This document shows positions 10,742-23,672 of a stretch of 64,000 bases of DNA, one piece after another. Source of the stretch: Mortierella sp. BCC40632 (taxonomy: Eukaryota > Mortierellomycota > Mortierellomycetes > Mortierellales > Mortierellaceae). The stretch's first letter is position 1. The number at the start of each line of letters is the position of its first letter. The DNA lies in the NCBI GenBank assembly GCA_011634665.1, contig WAEK01000007.1:2452501-2516500 (forward strand), in the 5' to 3' direction. The notes under the pieces are model-generated. The model saw only the letters and a program-made list of their open reading frames with translations. It made no database searches and had not been told where the DNA came from. The position numbers were made by a program, and so were the translations under genes.

Positions 10742-13700
10742 ATGACGACCAAGCAGCTTGAGATGTCCTTTGACGCCATGTCACTCCGAGGCGAGACTGG
10801 GCCTGCGTCGCCTATTGACGCCGGACATCATTCGCACGCACACTCGCTTCCACCGCATCACCACCATCAACAGCATCACCATCACCATCAGGGGCAACAG
10901 TATCACCAACCGCAGCATCAGCGTCGGTACTCCCAGTACAGCACTGAGCGTGGTCCCGCTAGTCCCCTGACGCGCAAGCCGACCAATGGCAGTATGAATG
11001 GCGGTGGCTATGCCTCGCAGCGCAACAGCATGGGTATGGCTATGAACACGAACCAGAGCCTGAACAACAAGAGACAGTCGTCGAACCGTATGTCGCTGGC
11101 CAGCGTGGTAAGAATAACCGGATGGAATGAGTGAATGGAATGAGCAACAACAGATGCAGCGATTCAGAAAGAGAGCGTGTGTGTGCGGGAGCGAGTGTGT
11201 ATGCGTGTATGTGTGGAGTGATTGAGAGACAGAGAGAGAAAGGATGGTCAAGTGCAAGGAGACGGTCTGTCTATCGCCTGGAGGCGAGCCATGCATGTCT
11301 GCGCGAGTGCGGGACAAGGAGGGGGGGCGAGGAAGGGAGCAAGACGGGGGGGCATGCGAGATGATGTGCATGAAGGGTAAAAGGTCAAGCTATTGCAACT
11401 TTGGGGGGGGGGGAAGAGAAAGAGAGAAAGAGAGAGAGAGAGGCCCCATGAAGAGTAGGTGCCCTACTCTTTTCCTTCCCTTTCCTCTCCTCCTTTGCAC
11501 CTCCTTTCTACGTTCTGCTCCCGCACAGCTCTGCTTCGCCGTCTGTGTGTCTTGTCAACAAGAGTGGGGACCTCGGTACGGCACCGTGCTCTACACCATG
11601 TCCTGCAAGCAATTGCAATGACCCTGCCGCATGGCGTACACAGAAACATACACACACAGCAAAAATGGAGAGCAGCCTGGAGGGCAATCCTGCAGTGGAG
11701 ATGGGAGTGATGGTGGATTGGGGTGACTGGGAGGCACGAATATCCTCTCGCTTGTGACACCCTTTCCGCCTTTTCGTTCTTCTTGACCCGGACACTTGCA
11801 GCAGAGAGAGGTCATCTGTGCTGCTTGCTTGATCTCTTTGCAGGAAGGAAGAGGAAGAGGCGAGAGAAGAACTAAATATACTACAGCCAATCTATCAGTC
11901 CATCCCCCGCTTTCCAGCCTATCCCAGGACTGCTCTTTCCCTTCAGCTTTTTTTTTTCCCTTTCCCTTTCCCTTGTCCCTTTTCCCGCTGGGTGGCGAAC
12001 GACGACGACATTGATATTCTCGTTGCCTGCTTTGCCTCCTTGTCACCCTCGCCCCCAACAATGGCTACATTTTCCTGCCTGCACGTGCACCATACCTTTC
12101 TCTCTCTAACTCCCTATGTACGTATCTCTTTCCTACCACTCCAACCACCATAGAACTGGAGCCCACCCCAAGCCTCGCCTATTCAGTCGCCTGTGCTGCA
12201 GCAGGATCCTCGCCAGCAGCAGTACTATCAGCACCAGGCTTACACTTACCAGCCCATGATGCAGCCAGGACCCGTGCTTGGTCAGTTCCAGCCTCAGCCC
12301 TACACCCAGCCACCTCAGCACGGCATGCCGATCTCGCAGCCACCCCAGCAGGACGAGCATGTGGACACGATCCCGACTGCGATCGTGATCAAAAACATTC
12401 CTTTTGCTATCAAGCGCGAATCGCTTCTCGCAATCCTCGACAATCTTGACATCCCAAAGCCGTATGCGTTCAACTACCATTTCGACAATGGCATCTTTCG
12501 TGGTCTTGCCTTTGCCAACTATCGCACAGCCGAGGAGACCGATCTGGTCTTTAATGCTGTCAATGGATTGGAGGTTCAAGGCCGAAAGCTCCGTGTTGAG
12601 TTCAAAAAGGTTATGCCAGCGGCTGAACAAGAGAAGCGAGAACAGGAAAAGGCTGCTGCTGCTTTGGCGGCCCAGGAGGTTATGAAACGACGTGAAATGG
12701 ACATGTTTGAGGCGCAGCTTCAGGAACAGCAACAACAGGACCGACAACGAGAACTTATGGAGTTGCAGAACCGCGAGTTTGAGAGGACGAGGAATCGATC
12801 CTCGACCACTCTGCTCGAGAGACGAGATTCAGGACGCAGCCTCTTGGATCGAGAAGATTCCTCATGTAAGGCAGAATGACCAATATGCGCATAATCAGAG
12901 AGAGTGTGTGTGCGTGTGCGAGAAAAAGCGAAGGACTGCAAAGGGCTTGCATAGCATGAAGGATTGGCATGAAAGGGGACACATCTCAGCATTCCACTAA
13001 CATGCACAATGTACTCTCTCTGCATTTCCTGCTTCTTCTTTTTCATATGTCTTTTGACCCTGACATGTAGCTTCCCTGACCCAATTGAATCTGAATGACG
13101 GAGAGACCCTTGCCTTTTATGACCGCCTGCTCATGTTCCGGGGCGACACGACCAAAGATGACATGCACTTCCCCGAGAACCTGAGCGCACGACAACGCCG
13201 AATCCTCCAACTCATTGCCGACAAACTGTCGCTTTACTATTATACCGAGGGCGAGGGTCACCTCCGTCGCTTGATCATCATGAAGACACCTCCACCCAAC
13301 GCGGGCCATGAAGGCTCTACCGGCTATTCCTCAGGAGCAGCGACCCCCACAAGGGTAAGTTCTCTCTCTCTCTCTTTATGGGTTAAGGGATGCCAGTATC
13401 CAACATTTCGTTTGTCCAACTATGTCCTGACTTTTTTCATTTTCTACAACATGACGTGCCACCTTGAAACGTTAGCAACGACCCATGTCGTATGCTGGTC
13501 GCAGCACCCTGCGTTCCGAGAGCCCGATCCATAAGATGAAGGGTATATCCACAGATATCACCTCTTCATCCGCCTCTGTTACGACCTATTCTTCGACCAC
13601 ACGCTCGACCGGGTCGGCCTCGCCGACTCGATCTCTGTACAGAAAATCCATGGTCTTTGACGCACCCACGGCGACGGCCAGCGGTAATGCCATCTACCCG

Positions 13701-13805
13701 ATTCGGCAGCCCAAGGGACCGGAGCCTGGCAAGGTCTTTACCATCCGAGAGATGAAGCAGCTGCGTGATGCCACGATGATCAAACCTGTGCAGGCGTTCT
13801 ACTAA
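10742..13805 (+). CDS. RRM-R3H RNA-binding protein (Pin4/Cip1-Cip2-like)
   Basis: Exons 10742-11107, 12154-12865, 13071-13354 and 13476-13805 give 563 residues, all joined GT-AG in phase. The first intron is long for this window (1046 nt). Domain order: a low-complexity N-terminus with a poly-His stretch (HHHHQQHHHHH) and Ser/Gln-rich text; an RRM at about residues 192-276 with RNP2-like IVIKNI and RNP1-like RGLAFANY; a Gln/Glu-rich coiled-coil-like helix; then an R3H-type domain at about 360-430 (FYDRLLMFRGD through SARQRRILQLIADKL); and a Ser/Thr-rich tail. In the R3H signature the expected His appears as Gln (RRILQ). Fungal proteins with this pairing act in cell-cycle or stress mRNA control, and function here is inferred from that. 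The ATG at 10742 is the first in the frame. Confidence 0.8.
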
Positions 13806-14030
13806 GGGATGGATAGAACTATAGCCTAACCAACACATCCTCTTTTTTTTCGCTCTCTTTTTTCTCTCACTTTTCTCTTCCTCTTCTTCCAAAAGGGAGG
13901 TGAAAGAGGAGTGATGGAGACTAAGAATGGGAAATTGGAAAGGATGCCTGTTGGGATGCACATGAGAAGGATCACAAAGATGGCTTAGTCTGGCATCACG
14001 ACACTTCAACTCGCCCCCCAGACCACTGAG

Positions 14031-14069
<39 letters not shown>

Positions 14070-17010
14070 GGCTTGACCCAGTCTTGGCAATGATGGAAAG
14101 CTGCGTTCCTGTTGTGTTAACCCTGCCGCCCCCCCTTCGTCAACCAACAGGAACATAGATTTTGTTTGAAACCCCACCCCCCAGCGCTCTTGCGTTAACC
14201 CCATCTGGTTCCTTTCTTTTTTCTTTTTTGTTATTTTTTATTTCTGTAGCGCTAGTGCATTTCTACCTTTTTTTTTTTCTTGGTCTATTTTTTCTATATA
14301 TTTTTTTCTTGAGCTTGAGCTTGAAGTCTCTACATCAGGGCATGGACAACAAACGACAGCCAGAACAAAGAAAGGAACCAGCATCTAAAAGATGAGAATG
14401 ATCCTCAATTCCTATGAGAGTCTACTCTATTTTTGTCTAAATAAAAAATCCTTAGCGGTTTTTTTTTTTCTGTTTACACGCATTCCACATACCAAGGAAC
14501 AAGGGGGAGTGGAGGAAGATGAGGAGGAGGAAGAGAGCGCTCTGCGTGTTCAATACCCCTAGTTTAGATTGAGCAAAAGAAGACGCGTCGACTACTGCGT
14601 TGGAAGAGCGATCTTTCGACCGATGAAAAAAAAAAAAAAAAAAAATGGACATCCCTAAAACAAAACAAAACAAAAAAAAAAAAAAAAAAAGGTACGGTCA
14701 TTGAAAAATGGTATGCATGCTCTTCTCGCTCTCTCACTCTCCTTCACATACATACACTCTCTCCCTCTCATTCCCACATTTATTTCTCTCTCATTCACTC
14801 GTTCAAGAGGTTGACTTTAATTGCTCGTCCCTCTTGACCCTATTCTTATTTGTGAGGGACGGAGATTTGGGACGGATCTGATGACAAACACGTAAACCAG
14901 TTTGTCCGCACACGGTGCACTACTTAAAAAAGGGCCGTTCGCACCACATGAGCGGACACCACAGGCCAAGGATGGAGGAGGAAGAGGGAAAAGGAGATGT
15001 GGGACGGAGAGCCAAACCTTATGGATCAAAGCTGCAAACAGCTTGTAGAACGCTCTTCGATTGGAAGGGAACGAAGAGGAAGAGGAGAGTAAAGACCAAG
15101 GACTCACTCCCTTTCCCTCCCACCTTCTTCATTCGCCGCCATGCCTTACATCCTCTAAAAAAGACAAGTTTCAAGGAATGGAGATGGAACGCCCAAAGTC
15201 CCTCCGTCATAGTGCTTCGCTTGAGTCTGGGGACATGCATGAAATGACAAACCTGTTTCTTTAAAGGGCTTATGTTGTTGGATCTACCGAAGGGCTTTTT
15301 TTTTTTCTTTTTCTTTTTTTTCTTTCTTATTTGGATCGGCTTTTGATGGTACCTCTTCGTTGGGTCGAGGACTTGCCATGGGGGCCGAGTGCTGGGCTTT
15401 CTGAACGAGCTAGTCCACATACCCTCATCATGCTTTCATTAGTACCTCATCAGTAATGTCGAGCAGGTTCTTCCTGTCTGCTTTTCCTCTTCATTTCCCG
15501 TTTGTTATATCTTTTTTTTTTTTTTTTTTTTTTGCCCTTCTTCATTTATTGTCTACGATAAGAATGCATGGACGCCATCACTGTTATTGACCCATCATAC
15601 TGACTCTGCTGAAACGTTACCATCTCAAATACATAGATAATTTCTTGTCGTTATTGTTTGTTAGAAAGAAAAAAAAAACAATCAAATATGCGGCGACAAA
15701 ACATCAACAAAAAGGAAAAGAGAGAAAGAAAGGGCTCTGGTGCCGGTCCATGAGAATGGACAGGAGTGCGATAACCATATATGATGAGAGTTTTTTTTTT
15801 TGTCTGTTTGCTTGATTACCCTCAAAAACAACAACAACGGAGATGATGATGCATCTCCGAGCGTGCGAACAAGCTTTCGGATAAGGATAAAGTTGTTTTG
15901 ACAAAATGCGAGGACCGTGGTTGTATTGGGCTAAGAGGTCTTGGCGTGGCATGTTATTCTCCCTGGTAAACCTGTTATTTGAAACTGGGTCAATGTCCGA
16001 GCAAAGGGTCCAAGGAAAGAGGCGAACCAGAGCGCAACGCGATCAAGAGATTCGGCTATTCTCTACTACAAATATTGAGTGATAAAAACCAGTAAAAGGA
16101 CAAATGGCAATAAGAACATGCTTGAAAAAAGGGAGAAGACAGGAGAGTGAACCATGACGAACAATAAAAAAAACAAGAAAACGTTGCTGTCGACCCGCGC
16201 CAGGGGCACGCATGGAACATGGGCGCATAGGAAACGCAAGTCAAGGGAGTGGAGAAAGTATACAAGTATGTAAAGAGACATAGAGTTAAAGAGGGGAGAG
16301 AGCGAATGAGCGAATGAGCATGAGCCCTTCCCTCCTACCCTTGTGCTGTTATACAAAGCAGTGATCGGACGTGGAATTCGTGAGGGTGCTATGGTTTGTG
16401 CTGTCTGCGCTACACTTTCTGGGTCCACATCGCTACAGACCTGGCTATTGCCACATAAAATGTCCCCGACCTTGTCAGTGAGCAAACGAACAAGTACTGT
16501 GCAATAGACTAACCGGAAACTTGCAAACAAAAAAAGGTGTCCTGGTAGAGACTATAAAAGGTCGCAGAAAAGCCCAGTTCCTTCACTTCCTTTCTCTTTA
16601 TCACTCAACGTCTTTCTGCCTTTCTTGGTCATCCTTTCTCCACATCTCACTCTCCCTACATATTGACATCCTTCCTTTTCCGAGCAACCTCGGCTTCTCA
16701 ATTCTCCGTCATCTCTCAGATCTAAACTCTTTTATGCAACTCTGGCAACTGGTATGTGTCTTTTTAATCCGTCACTTCTCTGTGCATATCATCGTTCAGC
16801 CCCCTTCTCATCTTTTGCATACCTGTGCGAACATTTTCCGCATTTTACCACGGACTTTTTGTTATCAGAACCAGCCCCTTATTTTTGTGCTAACAGCTCT
16901 GCGAAAAACGCCAGATTGCCTCTTTCTTTTAATCACCCTCACCCTCAGCAGCTACCCTTTTCCTCTGCGACCCTTTCCACTCAACTCTTTCTTCGCAACA
17001 ATCTGATTCA
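13806..17010. other. 3.2-kb intergenic region
   Basis: No gene supported. Contains many homopolymers (for example 14629-14645, 14672-14690, 15512-15533), a (GA)n run at 14036-14065 and short frames without motifs on both strands. A TATAAAAG at about 16553-16560 lies 450 bp before the first P450 ATG and is followed by CT-rich leader. Confidence 0.5.
16553..16560 (+). promoter_or_regulatory. TATA box, first P450 gene
   Basis: TATAAAAG about 450 bp upstream of ATG 17011, with pyrimidine-rich leader between. Confidence 0.45.
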
Positions 17011-19094
17011 ATGCTGGGACTCGTCTCCAACTCTTCCTCAGGACCTACCGCTGTTGAGCTGCTCAAGTATGCATTGCCTTTCGGTGTCGGTCTTGCCTCG
17101 GCTGCCTATTTGACCTTCAAGATCACCTTAACCGAAGGCTACAGCACCGACAAGGTAATATTTTAGTCCAAAGATATTCATCAAATATACCCATGTTCCT
17201 CAGGACTGACCATAACACTTCGCTTTCCTTTTACCATATTGGTCTTGTGTGCTGTGAAACACTGATCCAACTATAGTCGATTCCAATCGTCCGAATCCGT
17301 CCCGGCGACGCAACGCACGACAAGGAGTTCAATGAAGACTCGGACGCGTTTCTGACCCGATGTGAAAAGGTCTATGGTCCAGTCTTTAACCTTTCCATTT
17401 TTGGTCAAAAGTTGACTGTTGTCTCTGCTCCCATCGCGCGTGAAGTCTTCATGTCGGATGGATTCAGTTTCACAGACGCATTGGATGATGTCTCCGGGGT
17501 GATGACGTTTATGATGAGCTTTGTCAAGTCGAATCGCTTTGATGATAACAAAATGATTCATGAAATCATTCGTGAGAACTTGACTCCCAACCTGCCTTTG
17601 TTCACTCCTCGAATCGTGAGCCACCTCATCAGTAATGTCGAAAGAGATCTTGGCCACTGCGACAACAAACTGATCAAGTCTCCCATTCTTATTATTCAGA
17701 ATATGATTGCTCAAGCGAGTAAGTGTCGCGTCATCCCATGATAGCTGGGTATACTTCTTTAACTGCCTCCATTGATCATATCTTTGCTCTCATTAAGCTC
17801 AAATGCACACAGAGCTGGCGTTGATATAGTCATTGCATTCTCTCCCTTCCTTTTGGTAACCGGTGACCTCTTTTTCCTCCCACTAATAACCACATGTTCA
17901 CCAATAGTGGCTGATGTGTTCATGGGCGCCGAAATCGCCAAGGATCCTGAAGTCTTGCAGACGTTCATCGATGCCGCCTATGACTTTGGCAAGGTTGTCA
18001 ACAGCGGTAATAACAGAAACATTTGGAAGAACGTCTCGATCAAATTCAAGTACGGTACCGGCGTCAGTCCCATGATGAAGCACGTTCACGTCCTCGTTCG
18101 AGCTGCCACCCCTGTCGTCCTCGAACGTCGTCGTCAAGAAACCGAAGCGACTGAGAAGGGACTCGAGTGGGAAAGACCTATGGATGTCCTCCAAAAGTTG
18201 TTGGACTCATATGACCGATATAACTTTGTGGATTTGGAGGACATTTGTGGACAGATATTGACCCTGATTTTGGCCTCGGTTCACACTACAACCGACACTT
18301 CCACCAACCTGCTTTACTATCTTGCCTGTTTCCCTGAACACGCGCAGACGCTCTATGAGGAGCAGCAACGAATTCTGGATGAACAAACCCAAGAACGCGA
18401 GGTCCTGAGACAGAAAAAGCTCGATGCCGGTGAGGTCTCGTCCATGAAGGACTTTTTGGGTACCGAGTTGGACCCCGTGCATGACCGTGACCTGACCGCA
18501 CCAACAGTCAAGAAGTTGGTGTATATGGATTCATTTGTTCGAGAGATCTTCCGGTATAGAGTTGACCATCTGTCCTTGATCCACTCTGCACGCGAGAGCA
18601 TGATGCTTTCGAACGGAATGGTCATCTCAAAAGGTGCCAAGGTGATTGTCAATATCCGATCCTGCCACATGAACCCTGACCAAGTCGATGAGGCTCTAGA
18701 GTTTAGACCTTGGCGCTTTGTTGGAAAGTCCAAGGCAGCGACCAAAGCATCCTCGGACTACCTACCCTTTGGCATGGGAAAGTAAGTGCCATTTTTTTTA
18801 AAAAATTATTATTATTATTATTATTATTGCTGTTAAAAAAGAAAAAGTGGTTCTTGGTGCGCATCCTAAATTACTGCTTGTCTAACCGAGATCTTGTTTA
18901 TTGTTTATTTCAATGCTAGGCATGCATGCCCAGGACGTTTCTTGGCTATCCAGGAACTCAAGACAGTCGGAGCCATGATGGTGGCGAGATATTCTAGGCT
19001 CGAGATGGAAAAGCCTGAGGACAGATTGAGGGCCCTTCATTCTCGAATTGGTGACCCAGTTGACTCGGGTCTTTACTTCACCAGCCGCGCTTAA
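17011..19094 (+). CDS. Cytochrome P450 monooxygenase, copy 1
   Basis: Exons 17011-17154, 17277-17718, 17908-18781 and 18920-19094 give 544 residues, with phases 0, 1 and 2 at the junctions. The N-terminus has a membrane-anchor segment (ALPFGVGLASAAYL). I-helix text is LASVHTTTDTS, and the ExxR motif is EIFR. The meander region reads EFRPWRFVG, and the heme loop is FGMGKHACPGRFLA with the thiolate Cys near residue 490. The codon for Lys in the heme loop is split by the last intron (AA|G). The organisation resembles fungal microsomal P450s with the HxCPGRFLA type of heme loop, such as the ent-kaurene-oxidase-like group. Substrate cannot be told. A related gene follows directly on the same strand. 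An (ATT)n run lies in the last intron at about 18806-18829. Confidence 0.92.
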
Positions 19095-20618
19095 GAAGCG
19101 TACATACCGTTATATATCACCCATTGCTAAGAACCTGGAGGCATTTTTAAAAAAAATGCTAAGAGGAGGCAACTTGTAGTATTAATTCAGAACTCATTCA
19201 TGGCCAGGTAATACTGGCCTCATTTTGCTGGATCTCCCTCTTATTCCCATACCTGAGTACTTTGGCATATGAAGAGTCTTGTACTCTCAATGTCTGAATG
19301 ACCAGTATGTGATTGTACATAGCAATAATAAACATCGTTTTCGACCTGAAATTGTGGAGTTTGAGGTGAAAAGTATCTGGATGCTTCTTGGACGGATGGC
19401 ATTACTTCCACCACCATTGTCGACTTTGAGAGCTCTATCGCCCTTGATTGTCATGACTTGAAGCACAAATGCCTGACAAGGACTTGTGCGGAGCATCTCT
19501 CTCTCTCCCCCCCCCCTAAAAGTAGAAGTGATGTGAGAAAAACACGTCCCTCATTCCAAGCTTGTTTAGCAGCTCAGAGCAACTCATAAATCAATCCACG
19601 GACCGTTTTAAAGGAAGGGGAAAGCTTTGCACGACATATTCTAAAGAAAAAAATCAACCGTGCACCTCTTTGCCTTCTCTAGACAATCATAGACAAACTC
19701 CATGATTCTGGAGTAGCAAAAAAAAAAAAAAAAAAAAAAAGGTGGGGTGATTCAGAAAAAAGGAAGAGACTGAGCGAGTGTCTTCTCTATCGAAAGGGTC
19801 CGTTTGCTCGGCGCACGATTTGGAGATAATGCTTGAGCGGTTTGTGTTCTTTGCTCCTCCTCCAGCCCCAATCAGTCCAATGCTCATATTTTCTCTCTAT
19901 TTCTTTGGCGGTGCAAGCTTACTCCCGACAGACCCCCCTTCCCTTTCCCCAAGCCCTTTCGTAGCCTTGGCATTTTATCTCTATTCCGGGATCAGTCAGC
20001 TTTCCAGATTTTCCATCTTCAGGCAGCGCAATCTACAAAGTGCTGGTGTGGTCTTTTAGAAAGAAAGGGATTTACTCAATTGCATGACACCCAAAGAACC
20101 GGTTTTCGTGTAGAAACCTAGCCAAAGCCGCTTTTTTTTTTTTTTTTTTTTTTTTTTTTTCGAATTTCTTTGCAAGGTTTTTCCACCTTCACATCCCCAC
20201 AACACCGGAAATAAAAGAGATATCAGGTGGTCAAAAACAAGGCAAGTAAGAGTACAAGAGTTAGAGAGTAGGAGGGAAAGAAGTTGGGAGATGAAAGGCT
20301 GTTTTGGTTAGAGACCTCGACTGCGGATGTTTGTTTGCTTTGTGGGCTGTACCGACTTTTCCTTTGCTTTTTTCTCGGGAGCCAAGACCGAGATTGGTGT
20401 ATTTAAAACCGGGGCTTTGGCAGCTCTTTCTTATTATACTCTCGAACCAGCCTCTCGAAAAAAAAAAAAAAAAAAAAAAAAAGAAATAGTGCTTAAGCTA
20501 CAGCAGATATCGCTCATCGTTCATTGTTCAAAGCAACCCCCTCTTGCCCTTTTACCTTCTTTCTCATTTCGCCTTTTAAAAAGCGCCCGAGAATCTACAG
20601 GCATTGCCAGTGATTGGG
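19095..20618. other. Spacer between the two P450 genes
   Basis: About 1.5 kb with poly(A) (19718-19740), poly(T) (20132-20160) and poly(A) (20460-20482) runs. GTATTTAAAA near 20399 is a possible TATA-like element for the second P450. No gene seen. Confidence 0.5.
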
Positions 20619-22551
20619 ATGGTTACCGAGACAACAGTACCCGTTGGGGCCGTGCTAAAGAATCTATCGACTTCGAGCATGGTAAGGCCAAGAGACACGA
20701 TCGAACAACCTCCGCCGCATTGCAAATGAAGCGTTCGATTTTACGTTTAACTTCTCCAAACTCTCTTATTCGATTCTCTCTCTCTCTCTTTCATCCCTAG
20801 ATTCGCAGTCGTTTGGAATTACTGGTCGCGGTGGCAGTGGCAATAGTTCCAGTGACCTTATTGACACTTATGTGGAAGGAAGGGGACCAATTCAGCACTG
20901 ATAAGGTACCAGTCAAAGTATCCCTTCGTCTGTCGCAGTCACCGAAGCATATTTGCTTCCAAAACCGACAAAAGGGAAGTGGACTCGTTTTGGTCTTGAA
21001 CGCCGTCAACTAGGCACCTACTCATCGTACCTCATCTATTTTTCTCTCTTTCTACCTTTGCAAAAAAAGTCTATTCCAAGAGTTCGGATCCGCAAGGGTG
21101 ACACAACCCATGATGCAGAGTACCAAGAGGACCAGGACGCGTTCCTTCTCCAGTGCGAAGAAGAGTACGGCCCTGTCTTCAACTGCCTCGTCAACAATCA
21201 ACGACTGACCGTCATCTCCACTCCGAAACTCGTCCGCGAGATCTTTATGAATGAAGACTTCAGCTTTGGAGATGCTTCCGAAGAACTCTTGGGGTTCCAA
21301 ACCTTTATCTCGTCCATGGTCAAGTCGCATAAGGATGATGACAACCGGTTTCTGCACTCGATCATTCGTGATAACCTGACGCCCAATCTGCCACTTTTTT
21401 CGCCAAGAGTCACTCAGCAGATTGAATGGGCGATTGAAAGAGAAATTGGAAAAGGCACTCCAGATGACCCCAAGCTCATTAAGGCACCAGGCTCGATCAT
21501 GTTGGAAATGATTGCTAGTACCAGTAAGTCTCCTGCCTTTTTTAAACTTTATTTCCTCTCGAGAAAGTAAGCAAAAGAGACGCCCAAGGCTCCTTGACAG
21601 GCTCATTTCCACTGATTACGACTTGTTTTACCACTATTACCACTATTACCACTCCTACTAAAAAAAAAAAAAGTGGCCAATGTCTTTTTGGGACCCGAGA
21701 TTGCCAAAGATCCAAAAGTACTGATGACCTTCAAGACTGCGGCCTATGATTTCGGTCAGCTCTTGGGTACAACCTCTAGCAAGAACTTTTGGCTAAAGAT
21801 CCAAAACCGGCTCAAGTATGGGACCCCAATTAATCCAATGCTGAAGCACATCAAGACCCTTGTCCAGGCAACAGAGCCCATTATCTTAGAACGACGTCAA
21901 CAAGAGGCCCATGCTGTAGAGCAGGGACTTGAATGGACTGACCGACCTTTGGATATTTTGCAACAGCTATTGGATAAGAATGATATCAATCAACTAACGG
22001 ATCTGGAGGATGTTTGTGGACATATCCTGATCCTGGTCTTAGCTTCCGTCCATACCACAACCGATGCATCAACTAGTATGCTTTATTACCTTGCAGCATT
22101 CCCAGAATGTATCAAGGTCCTCTACCAAGAACAGCTCGAGGTTCTTGAGCAACAAGCCCTTGAACGTGAACAAGAACGACAATGTCTACTCACCTCCGGA
22201 GAGTTTAGAACTATGGGTGACTTTATTGGAACGGATTTGGACCCGAGTCTGGACCACACGTTGTCGAGCAAGGCGATCAAGAGGCTTGTCCACATGGATT
22301 CGTTCATCCGAGAGATCTTTCGATACAAGACAGACCGGATTGCCCTAAGACATCGTGCCCGTACCGACATTAGGTTGTCGAATGGCATGATCATCTCCAA
22401 GGGTTCCAAAGTTGTCGTCAATCTACGATCCATACACCAGAGTGCTGACCACGGAGAAGATTTGACCGAATTCCGACCCTGGCGAAATGTGGGTCGGTCA
22501 AAGGCAGCAACCAAATCTACCAGCGAATACCTGCCCTTTGGTCTTGGAAAG

Positions 22552-22626
<75 letters not shown>

Positions 22627-22910
22627 GTTTGTTCCGTCTCATGTAAGGCTGTTCAAGAACCCGGGGTACTTATTCCTGCTACCTCCTTCCTCGACTTTTC
22701 TTCCCCCTCCCGGGGAATCTCTTTCCTAGACACGCCTGTCCTGGTCGATTTCTGGCTATTCATGAACTCAAGACAATCGGTGCCATCATCGTGTCCAAGT
22801 ACTCAAAGCTGAAGCTGGAGGTTGAGGACTCTTCCTTGTGTAGAAAATCACTTTTCCGGCGCATCGGCAGTTCAGTCCAGACAGGGCTGTTCTTTATCAG
22901 TCGAGAGTAA
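20619..22910 (+). CDS. Cytochrome P450 monooxygenase, copy 2 (tandem paralogue)
   Basis: Exons 20619-20681, 20801-20905, 21070-21523, 21674-22550 and 22730-22910 give 559 residues. The first exon (from MVTETT) ends in ATG|GTAAGG and is the least certain part. The membrane anchor follows in exon 2 (LLVAVAVAIVPVTLL). I-helix text is LASVHTTTDAS, ExxR is EIFR, and the heme loop is FGLGKHACPGRFLA with Cys near residue 503. Intron sites after STDK, inside the A|TG Met codon and inside the heme-loop Lys codon match the upstream P450 exactly, so the pair arose by tandem duplication. This copy has one extra 5' intron. The last intron begins GTAATC and carries a 70-bp CT repeat. Substrate unknown. Confidence 0.9.
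22555..22624 (+). repeat. (TC)n microsatellite inside the last P450-2 intron
   Basis: About 35 uninterrupted TC dinucleotides starting 4 nt after the GT donor. In the transcript it forms a long pyrimidine tract at the donor side of the intron. Confidence 0.95.
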
Positions 22911-23672
22911 ATAGGAAAGGATAAAGGAAGGGTCAAGGAAAATACATCGGAAGGGCAAAAAGAAAATGGAAAAAAAAAAATCGCGCAGGTCCCCTCTCCA
23001 TTTCATTTTGTAAATTCTACTCCATCACATTCGCCCTGCTTCTAGAACCTGAGGTTCACAAGGGGCACCCAGTCATCCGACGGGTGTGCCAATAACAATA
23101 ACGATAAAAGCCCTAAATGGGCTTTAAACCGCTCAATTGGAGAAAACTGTTGCTCCTAAGGGGAGAAGAGATAGACAAGAGAAAGAAGAAAGGAAGGATG
23201 GCAGTATCAGCTCTGACCAGACCCTCTGAGTAGTCCAAAAGTCCCAAAGTTCTCACTTCTCTCGCTTACTCGTACTTGGCAATCCTCTGGGCTTTTTTTT
23301 TTATGCCTCCGGGTCTTCCAGACCCGAGTCCTTTTGCGACGATGGCGGGTTTGTGCAGTCTCAGGCCAGTTCTTGAGGGGTACCTTTGGGGTTTATCCGA
23401 CATTTCAAGACTGGAGAGAGGTTGTGGGCTGTGGGGGAGAGGAAATTGATTTCTAACAAAAACGGAAATCGGTGGTCAGATGGATTTGGTATTTGCTTCG
23501 GCGTATAAGAAGGCAAAGTCAAGAGCCTTCATCTCTCTTTTTTTTTTTTTTCTCAGCTGTCCACTCTCTATTCCAGCCATCTCTCTTTTTCTCAACTGTC
23601 CACTCTCTACTTCAGCTCTCTCTCATCCACTTTCTCTCTCCACACCTCTCTCACAAGTCAAGACACACTATC
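22911..23672. other. Spacer before the CipC-like gene
   Basis: No gene seen. A TATAAG at about 23503 and a CT-rich stretch (23530-23660) look like promoter and leader of the gene that follows. Confidence 0.45.

Noticed and set aside
15019..15420. Minus-strand frame of 133 residues
   Set aside because: Held open by a poly(T) tract read as poly-Lys; no family resemblance.
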